Of a stretch of 37,031 bases of DNA, positions 1 through 7,157 are shown one piece after another (position 1 is the stretch's first letter; each line of letters starts with the position of its first letter). The position numbers and the translations under genes were made by a program. The notes below the pieces were generated by a model, which was not told the origin of the DNA, ran no database searches, and worked only from the letters and a program-made list of their open reading frames with translations. This stretch comes from an uncultured Alistipes sp. (GTDB lineage Bacteria > Bacteroidota > Bacteroidia > Bacteroidales > Rikenellaceae). Where the stretch lies: positions 1 to 37,031 of the forward strand of contig CAJUIE010000001.1 in assembly GCA_910586375.1 (NCBI GenBank), read 5' to 3'.

Positions 1-515
1 GCAAGGCACCTGTACTACCCGTCACACCCGATGACGTAACCCAGATACGTCAGCTGTTCCAATTAGTCAAGACCCTGCTGCGCAGCGACAAGGAGCGCTA
101 TCGCCACGAAATCATCCGCACGCTCTTCACCACGGCATTCTACATCATCACCGAAATCAACCAGCGTGAACAACCCGGGCTGCAAAAACAAGGACACTGC
201 GAAGTGCTCTTCAACGAATTTATGACTCTGCTCCAGCAGCACAGCAAGCGCGAACGCACCGTTGGTTTCTATGCCCGGCAACTGGGGATCACCTCCAAAT
301 ACCTCTCCTCGGTAGTCAAGGAGGTCAGCGGCAAGACCGCCGCCCGATGGATCGACGAAGCCGTAATCCTCGAAGCCAAAGCCCTCCTGAAATACTCGGG
401 CATGAGCATTCAGGAGATCGCCTACCACCTCAACTTCTCAACCCAGTCGTTCTTCGGCAAATATTTCAAACATCACACTGGTACATCGCCCTCGCGCTAC
501 AAGCGCCGGGGATAA
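1..515 (+). CDS. AraC-family transcriptional regulator, C-terminal part (5' end outside window)
   Basis: The reading frame is open from the first bases of the window to the TAA at 513-515, so the start lies upstream. The last ~100 residues form an AraC/XylS helix-turn-helix domain: the first helix-turn-helix lies around RTVGFYARQLGITSKYLS, the second around SIQEIAYHLNFSTQSFFGKY, and the typical ending TGTSPSRYKR follows. The preceding part (IRQLFQLVKTLL, RHEIIRTLFTTAFYII) is the end of a helical sensor or linker region. Proteins of this family bind DNA as transcription activators or repressors. The ligand and target genes cannot be told. A FISUMP-like fragment lies directly downstream on the same strand, but a regulatory link is not shown. 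Confidence 0.9.
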   Translation, partial: KAPVLPVTPDDVTQIRQLFQLVKTLLRSDKERYRHEIIRTLFTTAFYIITEINQREQPGLQKQGHCEVLFNEFMTLLQQHSKRERTVGFYARQLGITSKYLSSVVKEVSGKTAARWIDEAVILEAKALLKYSGMSIQEIAYHLNFSTQSFFGKYFKHHTGTSPSRYKRRG

Positions 516-537
516 CTCCTCTCACACCACCCCTACC

Positions 538-741
538 GACTTCTACCCCGCTTCGGGTTGCCGCGCCAGCAATTCCGGCAGCCTGCTCAATGTGGGCACG
601 TACGGCTACGCCTGGAGCAGTGCGCCTCTCTCGGCATCGGGCGTACGCGGATCATACCTGAACTTCTTCAGCGGCGCCGTGCGCCCCGAATACGACTACG
701 ACTATCGTGCGTTCGGTTACCCCGTTCGCTGCGTGCAACTT
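538..741 (+). pseudogene. Orphan FISUMP/C-lectin-like C-terminal fragment (possible DGR variable-region remnant)
   Basis: Frame 1 encodes a peptide starting TDFYPASGCR, continuing SLLNVGTYGYAWSSAP, SGSYLNFFSGAVRP-like residues and ending RAFGYPVRCVQ. This is the typical C-terminal end of Bacteroidota FISUMP or fimbrillin-associated C-lectin-like proteins (YxWSS...YLxF.SG.V.P...RA.G.PVRCV). There is no start codon, signal peptide or N-terminal region; the piece begins about 25 bases after the AraC stop. No stop follows CVQ, and the frame runs on into repeats as far as about 1128. Residues at the positions that vary in this family are mostly encoded by codons ending in C (gcc, agc, ctc, tac, gac, ttc, cgc). 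This is what substitution of adenines in AAC codons would give, as in diversity-generating retroelement targets. The family call is recalled, not searched. Confidence 0.6.
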
Positions 742-746
742 TGCGT

Positions 747-845
747 AAGCCGAGAGCAGAGGCCGCCCGCGGACTTTGCCGAGGCGAAGCGAAAATGGTG
801 CAAGCCGAGAGCAGAGGCCACTTGTGGACTTTGCCGAGGCGAAGC
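747..845. repeat. Two-copy tandem repeat, 44-base units with 55-base period
   Basis: Copy 1 is 747-790 and copy 2 is 802-845. They share AAGCCGAGAGCAGAGGCC at the left and GGACTTTGCCGAGGCGAAGC at the right. The only differences lie in the middle: CCGCCCGCGG in copy 1 becomes CCACTTGTGG in copy 2. Both versions stay self-complementary, so the change is compensatory. Each copy also holds a hairpin TTTGC-CGAG-GCGAA. No coding function is evident. Confidence 0.75.
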
Positions 846-900
846 CCATTTAAGACGAAGTCAAAGTGGCGCCTCCAATGGGGGCGTCATGGATAAGAGA

Positions 901-993
901 GGGGGGGGGCAAGCCACAGGCGTGAGGCCGCCGAAGAGACAACGCCCCGAAGGCGTTGCAAAAAAGCCTCCGCAGCCGGGGACTGCGGCCCGG
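901..993 (+). repeat. Poly-G9 tract plus GC-rich double-hairpin repeat
   Basis: 901-909 is nine G residues followed by C. Downstream are two hairpins: AACGCC (941-946) with GGCGTT (952-957), and CCGCAG (970-975) with CTGCGG (983-988). The second hairpin has the same stem as one upstream of the tlpA-like gene (16838-16856). The same combination of G9 and GC-rich hairpins recurs elsewhere in the window. The stretch 846-900 and the rest to 1045 show no gene. Confidence 0.6.
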
Positions 994-1045
994 ACGATAT
1001 TCGATCTGAAAAGATTCTTCGGCTCGCGGTCCCCCGGTTGTTATA

Positions 1046-1888
1046 TCAATAGAACACCACGCGCTCGCTTACGAAAGCGTCGGCCTCCTGCGACGGGGTG
1101 CCCCCGTTGGAGTGGTAGCAGATCGTGATGAGCGAGCCTTTGTGCACCGCATCGTACATCGCACTCATCCACTCCGGATTCTGCGTGCAGGTGCCCACGT
1201 GCTTCATCATCCGCACGCCGTTTATCGTAACGAAACCCCGCTCAATGATGCCTCCGTCGAAATACTTCTCCGCCTCTTCGGCCAGGTATACATCTATGTC
1301 CTCGGCTGTTGCAACCTCTTCGGACATGTTGCCCGCCGCTCCTTCGACCGAAATGGCAAGGGTAGCGTTGCTGACGAATGTACGGTAGCTGGCATAGGTC
1401 GTCTCTGTCTCCTCCTCGGCTGTTGCCTCCAGTTCGGAAAATCCCGCCGGTATTGTCATGCGCAGCCCCAGTTCCGGACAGTCGTAGTTTTGCTCTTCCT
1501 CCACGATGCACACCTCGTCGGCGTGCACCATGCGCCACGATGCGTAGCTCAGCCCGGCGATTGCGACCGTCGCACCCACTGCCAGAGCGATTGCCCGCTT
1601 ACAAGCGTCATTGTCGCCGAGGGATCGTTTTACACGCAGGTAGGCGATCAGTCCCTTGAATGCCTGCACGGCGCCCCAGACTATGGCTCCTGTGGCCACC
1701 ACGAAGCGCCCGCCTGCCTCAGTCAGGTAATAGGATATGAAGCTGAAGGCCAGGCCGCCGAGGCACCACAGCAGACCGTAGAGCATGTCGCGGCGGGCTT
1801 CGCTTTCGGAGACTTCCGGGCTCTGGGTCTGTGCTTCCGCACTTTCTTCCGGCATGGGTTCGAATACCTTTTTCTCGCTCTCTTTCAT
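1046..1888 (-). CDS. Membrane protein of unknown function, 280 aa
   Basis: I do not recognise the family. The frame could start further upstream, but ATG at 1888 gives a sensible N-terminus (MKESEKKVFEPMPEE). The upstream extension runs through GC-rich repeat and promoter-like sequence, so the shorter start is preferred. The first ~33 residues are acidic and hydrophilic. Hydrophobic segments follow at about 35-55, 62-84 and 99-117, then an acidic soluble domain of about 160 residues. It contains several cysteines (VCIVEEE, YDCPEL, VGTCTQ, ITICYH) and would probably lie outside the cytoplasm if all three segments span the membrane. The soluble part (LRMTIPAGF, TINGVRMMKHVGT) superficially resembles small PsbP/DUF-type lipoprotein domains, but this is weak. 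It stands alone between repeat-rich intergenic regions. Confidence 0.75.
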   Translation of the reverse strand: MKESEKKVFEPMPEESAEAQTQSPEVSESEARRDMLYGLLWCLGGLAFSFISYYLTEAGGRFVVATGAIVWGAVQAFKGLIAYLRVKRSLGDNDACKRAIALAVGATVAIAGLSYASWRMVHADEVCIVEEEQNYDCPELGLRMTIPAGFSELEATAEEETETTYASYRTFVSNATLAISVEGAAGNMSEEVATAEDIDVYLAEEAEKYFDGGIIERGFVTINGVRMMKHVGTCTQNPEWMSAMYDAVHKGSLITICYHSNGGTPSQEADAFVSERVVFY

Positions 1889-2162
1889 AGTATGATAAGT
1901 TTGGTTTGTGTTTTTTGCGGGTCTTTGTGTTGCCTCCGGCTTTTGTTGCTCTGCTTTATGGTCTTTCCCAACCGGAAAGTTTTGCAAAAGTACATATTTT
2001 CTCGCTCCGTCGTTTTTTTCGCCGCGAAAAAAGTCTTCGGTCGGGCCGGGCCTCCGCCCAGGCGAAGGCTCGCACTTCATGCTCGCCATTGGCTGGCTAC
2101 AGCTCACTTTTAGACTCTTGGGCCGAGACCTCAGAATGACAAATTGCGAGAACCGCAACAAA
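1889..2162. other. Intergenic region upstream of the membrane protein gene, with GC-rich repeat fragment
   Basis: This stretch of about 270 bases has no convincing gene. It holds a leftward -7 box (1985-1992) and, at about 2045-2075, a GC-rich repeat fragment with GGGCCTCCGCC and GGCGAAGGC. That fragment resembles the interspersed repeats elsewhere in the window. The remainder to the terminator at 2163 shows nothing recognisable. Confidence 0.5.
1985..1992 (-). promoter_or_regulatory. Bacteroidota -7 box (TACTTTTG on minus strand)
   Basis: The plus strand reads CAAAAGTA, so the minus strand matches TAnnTTTG. It would give a transcript start near 1979 and a leader of about 90 bases for the membrane protein gene at 1046-1888. 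No good -33 TTTG was seen. Confidence 0.4.
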
Positions 2163-2203
2163 CACAACACCCCGCGCGGATCAAAGCAGCGCGGGGTGTT
2201 GTG
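2163..2203 (-). terminator. Rho-independent terminator of the glycogen operon
   Basis: A perfect 15-base-pair stem (2163-2177 with 2189-2203, CACAACACCCCGCGC) closes an 11-base loop. On the minus strand it is followed by TTTGTTG. It lies 18 bases past the GH57 gene and should end the leftward glycogen transcript. Confidence 0.8.
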
Positions 2204-2221
2204 AAAAACAAAAAGAAAGTG

Positions 2222-3457
2222 CTACTTTCGCCTGGCAGAGCGCCCCAAAGCCTTGACAACCTTAGCTTCCAACGCTTTATCCAATTCAATCATGAAATCT
2301 GACAGTACGTTCATATAATTGATGAACGCATCGTAAGCCGAGTCATAGGGATTAAAATAAGAGTGTACATCGCCATCCGACAGCCACTTGGTAGCCATAT
2401 AGTAGAAATGGTCGGAGGTCTGGAGGAAACTCCACACATAGTCAAAATCGGGATTCCCGAGCTGCGCGACCTTCTCCTTGAGGGAGTAAAGTTTCGAAAA
2501 CGCCTCGTTCTGCAACTCGTTACCCAGCCACGCCGTTACGTCCCGCTCCTCGTCAGCCCACGACATCGTGTGCGGACAGTGAAGCACCGCCACGGGCTGG
2601 TACTTCCGGGCCGATTCACTCACCGTAGCGAACTCCAGCCCATTTCCCTTGGCCAATACGGCTTTGGGCAGCGCCTTCATGAAGTCGAAGATGCCCGTAT
2701 CAGCGTGCTGATGTTCGCCGAAAGTCTCATAATCCATGAAAAGATTGATAACCTCCCCCGGTGTTTCATCCGAAGCAAGCCACGAGGCATACTTCTCTGC
2801 TGTCAGGGGCCACTGGTCCCAGCCCCGGTTGGAGAAACGGAAAGCGATGTCGTCGGAAAGTTTGTAATTACGCAAAAGGAGCCGCAGTTTCTGGTCGATG
2901 GCATTGGCATAAACGAAATTGGGCGACTTCCAGCCCAAAACGTGCTTAGCCCCCTCGGCCAGCATCGTCCGGAACCCCATTTCGGCCACCGCTGCGCCAA
3001 TCTCGTCCGAGTAGATAAGCTCCGTATTGCGAAACGCCGTGGGCTTCACCCCCAACTCCTTCTTAAGGGCTGCCATGTGAAGCTTCACCTGCTGGGCGAA
3101 ATCCTCCTTCGAAGCGAGCGACGCCAGCGAGTGAGAGTAGGTCTCAGCCAGAAACTCCACACATCCTGTGGCGGAAAGCTCCTTGAACGAGTCGAGCACC
3201 TCGGGGGCATAAACCCGCATCTGCTCCATGGCAATGCCCGTGATAGAAAACGAACAGCGGAAACGCCCCTTATTCTCCTTAATGAGCTTGAGCAGCAGCG
3301 CATTCATGGGCAGGTAACACTGACGGGCCACCTTCTGCATGATGGAGCGGTTCTGCATGTCGTCCAGATAATTGTGGTCGACACCCATATTGAAGAAACG
3401 GTATTTCTTCAGACGCCAGGGCTGATGCACCTGAAAATATAGGCAGACGGTTTTCAT
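2222..3457 (-). CDS. Glycoside hydrolase family 57 (alpha-amylase/glucanotransferase type)
   Basis: GH57 enzymes hydrolyse or rearrange alpha-1,4-glucans in the cytoplasm with a retaining mechanism in a (beta/alpha)7 barrel. The conserved blocks are visible: HQPW near residues 11-14, GIAMEQM and EFLAETYSHS (about 74-110), FRNTELIYSD with E146 as the expected nucleophile, MDYETFGEH with D242 as the expected general acid, and MSWADEERD near the C-terminus. The length (411 aa) fits the short Bacteroidota GH57 group. There is no signal peptide, so it should act on internal glycogen or maltodextrin. It is the last gene of a leftward set, 21 bases after the GT4 gene and just before a strong terminator. 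Exact specificity (amylase, 4-alpha-glucanotransferase or branching activity) cannot be read from the sequence. Confidence 0.92.
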   Translation of the reverse strand: MKTVCLYFQVHQPWRLKKYRFFNMGVDHNYLDDMQNRSIMQKVARQCYLPMNALLLKLIKENKGRFRCSFSITGIAMEQMRVYAPEVLDSFKELSATGCVEFLAETYSHSLASLASKEDFAQQVKLHMAALKKELGVKPTAFRNTELIYSDEIGAAVAEMGFRTMLAEGAKHVLGWKSPNFVYANAIDQKLRLLLRNYKLSDDIAFRFSNRGWDQWPLTAEKYASWLASDETPGEVINLFMDYETFGEHQHADTGIFDFMKALPKAVLAKGNGLEFATVSESARKYQPVAVLHCPHTMSWADEERDVTAWLGNELQNEAFSKLYSLKEKVAQLGNPDFDYVWSFLQTSDHFYYMATKWLSDGDVHSYFNPYDSAYDAFINYMNVLSDFMIELDKALEAKVVKALGRSARRK

Positions 3458-3478
3458 TTTAAGGTCTTTATAAGGTCT

Positions 3479-4798
3479 TTATTTCGGTTGATTGCTGTTC
3501 TCCGCGATCACCTCCTCGTAAACGGCCTTGATCTTGGCCGCCACGTTGTTCCACTTGAGGTTGGTGACCTCCTCAAGTCCCTTCGAGGCGAACATGCCCG
3601 CCAGTGCGGGGTATTTGATAAGCCCGGCCATAGCGTCGGCCATAGCGTCGACATCCCAATAATCGACCTTCACGGCATAGTCGAGCACTTCGGCCACGCC
3701 GCTCTGCTTCGAAATAATGACCGGCACGTTGGAGCGCATGGCTTCCAGCGGCGAGATGCCGAACGGCTCCGAAACCGAAGGCATGACATATACGTCCGAG
3801 AGCTGGAACATCTTATGCACATCCTCACCCCGCAGAAAGCCCGTGAAGTGGAACCTGTCGGCGATGCCGAGGCGCGCGACGCGCCGGATGACGTGGTTCA
3901 TCATGTCGCCCGACCCTGCCATGACAAAACGCACGTTGGGGATGCGCTTGAGGACCTTTGCAGCCGCCTCAACGAAGTAGTCGGGACCTTTCTGGTAGGT
4001 AATACGGCCGAGGAAAGTGATGATCTTGTCCTTGACGCCGCGTTCGGGCGCTGCAGACGAGTTCTCGGCGAAACGCACAGCGTTGTGCATCGTCACGACC
4101 CGCCCGGCCGGGATGCCGTACTTGGTAATAACGATATTGCGCGTGAGGTTCGAGACGGCCATGACACGATCGGCAGCCTGCATACCGGCCTTTTCGATGG
4201 CATAAACCTGCGTATTGACATTCTCGCCCGTGCGGTCGTACTCCGTGGCGTGCATATGCACGATCAGTGGCTTGCCCGAAACACGCTTGGCAGCGATACC
4301 CGCATAATAAGTGAGCCAGTCGTGGGCATGGATCACGTCGAACTGTCCCTCAAGATCACGGGCCACCTGTGCCGCAACAACGGCATACCGCGCCACCTCC
4401 TCCATGAGGTTGGCGCCATACTTGCCCGAAAAGGTATAACGCTGCTTCCAGGCATCGGTTGTCGTCCAGGTCGTCTGGCCCGTCTTGACGAACTGCTCGT
4501 GGTAGGTGGCGTACTCCTCCGGAGAGATATAGGGCACCATGTTCGAATCGATGCGGATGAACGACAGCTTATCGAGGATGTCGTCGCTGCCACTGCCCAC
4601 AGAGCCATAAAGGGCCTCCACGTCACTGGCATTGAGCACATGGGTAAAACGCTGGTCTTCATCGCCATAAGCATGCGGCACAACGAACGTCACATCGACG
4701 CCATTGCGGGCCAGGCCGCGCGTCATGCCATAGCAGGCCGTACCCAGACCGCCCGCAATATGGGGCGGAAACTCCCAGCCGAACATCAAAACTCGCAT
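3479..4798 (-). CDS. GT4-family glycosyltransferase of the glycogen locus
   Basis: A GT-B fold retaining glycosyltransferase of 439 aa. The N-terminus MRVLMFGWEFPPHIAGGLG carries the glycine-rich donor-side loop (G16-G17-L-G19). The C-terminal domain carries LGRITYQKG (about 263-271) and the E-x7-E motif SEPFGISPLEAM (E344, E352), both typical of GT4. Annotation pipelines often name such proteins glycogen synthase or glycosyl transferase group 1. A true glucan synthase is already present in the GT3-GT35 fusion upstream, so this enzyme may make maltose-1-phosphate, prime chains, or transfer another sugar. The gene lies between the debranching enzyme (132 bases upstream, separated by a GC-rich hairpin repeat) and GH57 (21 bases downstream), so shared transcription is likely. 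The start ATG at 4798 gives the canonical N-terminal strand. Confidence 0.88.
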   Translation of the reverse strand: MRVLMFGWEFPPHIAGGLGTACYGMTRGLARNGVDVTFVVPHAYGDEDQRFTHVLNASDVEALYGSVGSGSDDILDKLSFIRIDSNMVPYISPEEYATYHEQFVKTGQTTWTTTDAWKQRYTFSGKYGANLMEEVARYAVVAAQVARDLEGQFDVIHAHDWLTYYAGIAAKRVSGKPLIVHMHATEYDRTGENVNTQVYAIEKAGMQAADRVMAVSNLTRNIVITKYGIPAGRVVTMHNAVRFAENSSAAPERGVKDKIITFLGRITYQKGPDYFVEAAAKVLKRIPNVRFVMAGSGDMMNHVIRRVARLGIADRFHFTGFLRGEDVHKMFQLSDVYVMPSVSEPFGISPLEAMRSNVPVIISKQSGVAEVLDYAVKVDYWDVDAMADAMAGLIKYPALAGMFASKGLEEVTNLKWNNVAAKIKAVYEEVIAENSNQPK

Positions 4799-4837
4799 AA
4801 CTATTCTCTCTTTACTATCTATCTTCGTTACTCCAAA

Positions 4838-4920
4838 AACTCCGGCTTCAGCCGGACGGGCCGGAGCCAGCGGAGGCGACGCGCGCCAGGCGCAAGCCTA
4901 CGCCCGGGGTGGCTCCGGCT
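4838..4920 (-). repeat. GC-rich inverted-repeat element between the debranching and GT4 genes
   Basis: A small hairpin CCGGCTTCAGCCGG lies at about 4842-4855. A 10-base inverted repeat GCCGGAGCCA (4860-4869) / TGGCTCCGGC (4910-4919) encloses a further GC-rich stretch with AGGC-GCAA-GCCT. It fills most of the 132-base gap inside the presumed operon. It could be a processing or attenuation site, or simply a member of the interspersed repeat family. Confidence 0.55.
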
Positions 4921-4930
4921 TGTCTTCCTC

Positions 4931-6868
4931 CTACTTGCCGCCTTTTCGTTCGCGGATCATGCGGTAGATGTCCATCACGGCCCCCACACTCCACGCCTGC
5001 GAAATGGCTCCACGGGGCGAATACGGCGGATCGGCATCATAAACCTCGGCAATTGAACCGATGCCATAAACCTGAATTTCATCCTCGAAAGCAGCGAGGA
5101 TACCCTCTGCCTCCCGCAGAAAGGCACCGCCGTCGATATCGAAGCACGCCTTGACATAAAATTCGAGCAGCCACGGCCACACCGAACCGTTCTTGCCCGC
5201 AAAGTCGCGTTCGGCCGGCCCTCCGTCCTGCGATCCCCGATAAAAGGGGTGGCGGGGCGAAAGCGTCCGCAATCCTTTGGGTGTGAGCAGGTGCTGACGT
5301 ACCGTACGGATCACATCGATCTGCGTCTCGATGGAGGGCATCTTATAATCCAGGCCGCAGGCGATAATCATGTTAGGCCGGATGTCGTCGTTCGGCCCCT
5401 CTGGCCCGACATAATCGGCCAGATATCCCTCCCGAAGACAGAAAAGTTCGTTGAACGAAGCCGCTGCATGAGCCGGCAGCCCCTCCCACTCCTTCACGAA
5501 GGCTTTGTCGCCATGCTCCCTCGCCAGACGAAGCGTATAACACACGGCATTATACCACAACGCATTGACCTCTACCTGATAACCATTGCGCGGCGTGACG
5601 GCTACCCCGTCGATCATTGAATCCATCCACGTAAGGGGACGCTCGTCGGACCAGGCCCACACAAGGCCGTTGTCATGCACCGCAACACGGCCCGCCACCC
5701 CCTGGCGATAGCTGTGGAGCACCTGCTTCATGGCTTCGCCATAACGTTTCCATATTTTCTTCCCACCGAGCTGCTTTTCGAGCTGCTGCAACGTCCAGAA
5801 GAACCACAGTGGAGCGTCGGCGGCCTCGGCTGCGGAGGCTGAACCGGCAAACATGCCCTCCTGCATTTCGCGCACGCAGGTATCGAGGACATCGATACAA
5901 TCCTCCTTATGATCCTGCGCCAGGGTGATGCCAGGCAGCGCGACGAAAGTCTGACGCCCCAAAACTCCATGCCACGGATAACCCGCAATAACCTCCGTAC
6001 GGTCGCCCGGCCGGCGAATGACGAACTGCCGCGCCGCATGTTCCAGACAACTGATGAAGTCGATCTTATGGGTGCGGCGGGCGATCGACGCTTCGAACAT
6101 CTCCTCGATGGTCCTGGTCGAGCCCATCTCGTCGAGCGAGGCCGAAAAGATGATCGATTCGCCTTTTTTCAGCTCGGTTTCGAAATAACCGGTAGTCATG
6201 AGGTCCTCGTGACCCTCATAACCGCGGGCGATATCCTGCTGGTACTCGAAGTCGTAATACCAATCAGGCGCCGGCACGAACTCCACACCGGGCTTGCTGG
6301 TCTGGAGGTAAAGCCACGGAAACGAATCATAAAGACGGCATTTCACGCCATTGACAGCCGGGTAAGAGTGACCGTCGGCCTGCATGTTGGCCCGCGTCAG
6401 CGCATGTTTGTCGCGGAAGGCCAGGAAAGGCCGCAACCGCAGGCTGGTCCGCGAGTGGGCATCCACCAGCGTATAACGGATCATCAGCTGCGTGCGTTTA
6501 TGGATCCACAACATCTCCTTTTTGAGGATGACGCCGCCAACGCGATAAGTGATCGTCGGAGTGGGCGTATACTCGAAATCGGTGATGTACTTGTGGCCGC
6601 GCGGCTCATAGACCCCCCGATAGCGGTGCAGCGCCAGGTTAAACGAATGGTCGTGCTGCACGATCGTCTCGTCGAGCGACGAGAGTAGCAGGTAGGTGCT
6701 GTCGCCCGCGTCGATGGGCGCGACGATGAGTCCGTGATAACGACGAGTATTGCAGCAAACGATCGTCGTGCTCATATAGCCGCCGATACGGTCTGTCGCG
6801 AGCATCTCCCGCTGGAGGGAGTACTCCAGATTACCCAATTCGCTTTTGTCGAAGGTGAGTGCTGACAT
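4931..6868 (-). CDS. Glycogen debranching enzyme (amylo-alpha-1,6-glucosidase, archaeal type)
   Basis: The 645-aa protein has the two-part layout of archaeal/bacterial debranching enzymes. The N-terminal domain (about 1-250) contains LATDRIGGYMSTT and NTRRYHGLIVAP. The C-terminal (alpha/alpha)6 barrel contains AGYPWHGVLGRQTFVALPG, VWAWSDERPLTWMDSM, VEVNALWYNAV, GSVWPWLLEFY and EVYDADPPYSPRGAISQAWSVG. These blocks surround the acidic catalytic residues of the GH133-like group. It removes alpha-1,6 branch stubs so that phosphorylase and GH57 can continue along linear chains. No signal peptide is present, so it is cytosolic. It lies downstream of the GT3-GT35 fusion (289-base gap) and upstream of GT4 and GH57, all leftward. 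The start ATG at 6868 fits the family N-terminus. Confidence 0.92.
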   Translation of the reverse strand: MSALTFDKSELGNLEYSLQREMLATDRIGGYMSTTIVCCNTRRYHGLIVAPIDAGDSTYLLLSSLDETIVQHDHSFNLALHRYRGVYEPRGHKYITDFEYTPTPTITYRVGGVILKKEMLWIHKRTQLMIRYTLVDAHSRTSLRLRPFLAFRDKHALTRANMQADGHSYPAVNGVKCRLYDSFPWLYLQTSKPGVEFVPAPDWYYDFEYQQDIARGYEGHEDLMTTGYFETELKKGESIIFSASLDEMGSTRTIEEMFEASIARRTHKIDFISCLEHAARQFVIRRPGDRTEVIAGYPWHGVLGRQTFVALPGITLAQDHKEDCIDVLDTCVREMQEGMFAGSASAAEAADAPLWFFWTLQQLEKQLGGKKIWKRYGEAMKQVLHSYRQGVAGRVAVHDNGLVWAWSDERPLTWMDSMIDGVAVTPRNGYQVEVNALWYNAVCYTLRLAREHGDKAFVKEWEGLPAHAAASFNELFCLREGYLADYVGPEGPNDDIRPNMIIACGLDYKMPSIETQIDVIRTVRQHLLTPKGLRTLSPRHPFYRGSQDGGPAERDFAGKNGSVWPWLLEFYVKACFDIDGGAFLREAEGILAAFEDEIQVYGIGSIAEVYDADPPYSPRGAISQAWSVGAVMDIYRMIRERKGGK

Positions 6869-6898
6869 ATTCTTATATACAATATGCGGTTCGTCTTA

Positions 6899-6906
6899 TA
6901 AAGTTA
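6899..6906 (-). promoter_or_regulatory. Weak -7 box upstream of the debranching gene (TAACTTTA)
   Basis: On the minus strand TAACTTTA differs from TAnnTTTG at the last base. It would start a transcript about 25 bases before the debranching ATG. No -33 element was found, and readthrough from the fusion gene is an alternative. Confidence 0.3.
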
Positions 6907-6984
6907 TCGATATTTTTTCGAAAAAACACGCAGACTACAGCAAAATATTTTTTATGTCGCCGAAAATCATCCGGATGTTTTGTA

Positions 6985-7130
6985 AGGCGTAGCCAGCGGG
7001 CCGAGCAAGGAGGAGGTAGACAAGTGCAGCGCAGTCAATCTGTAAGCTGTCCACAACGCCTTCGCCCCGCGGAGGCCCGCACTTCGTGCGTCCCGTCCGC
7101 AGGCTCCGGCCCGATTCTCCGCACAAGACG
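6985..7130. repeat. GC-rich interspersed repeat between fusion and debranching genes
   Basis: This non-coding stretch carries the repeat vocabulary seen elsewhere in the window: CGCGGAGGCCCGC, the hairpin GCACTTCGTGC near 7079-7089, and GCAGGCTCCGGCCCG at about 7100-7114. No open frame here resembles a protein. It fills most of the 289-base gap 6869-7157. Confidence 0.5.
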
Positions 7131-7157
7131 ACAGTGGGCGAACTGAAGCGGCGCCCT

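Noticed and set aside
592..1128. Treating the whole frame through the FISUMP fragment and repeats as a 178-aa gene
   Set aside because: Only the first part resembles protein; the rest translates tandem and G9 repeats.
3488..5056. A 522-residue open frame antisense to the GT4 gene
   Set aside because: It overlaps a well-supported gene over its whole length and shows no family motif.
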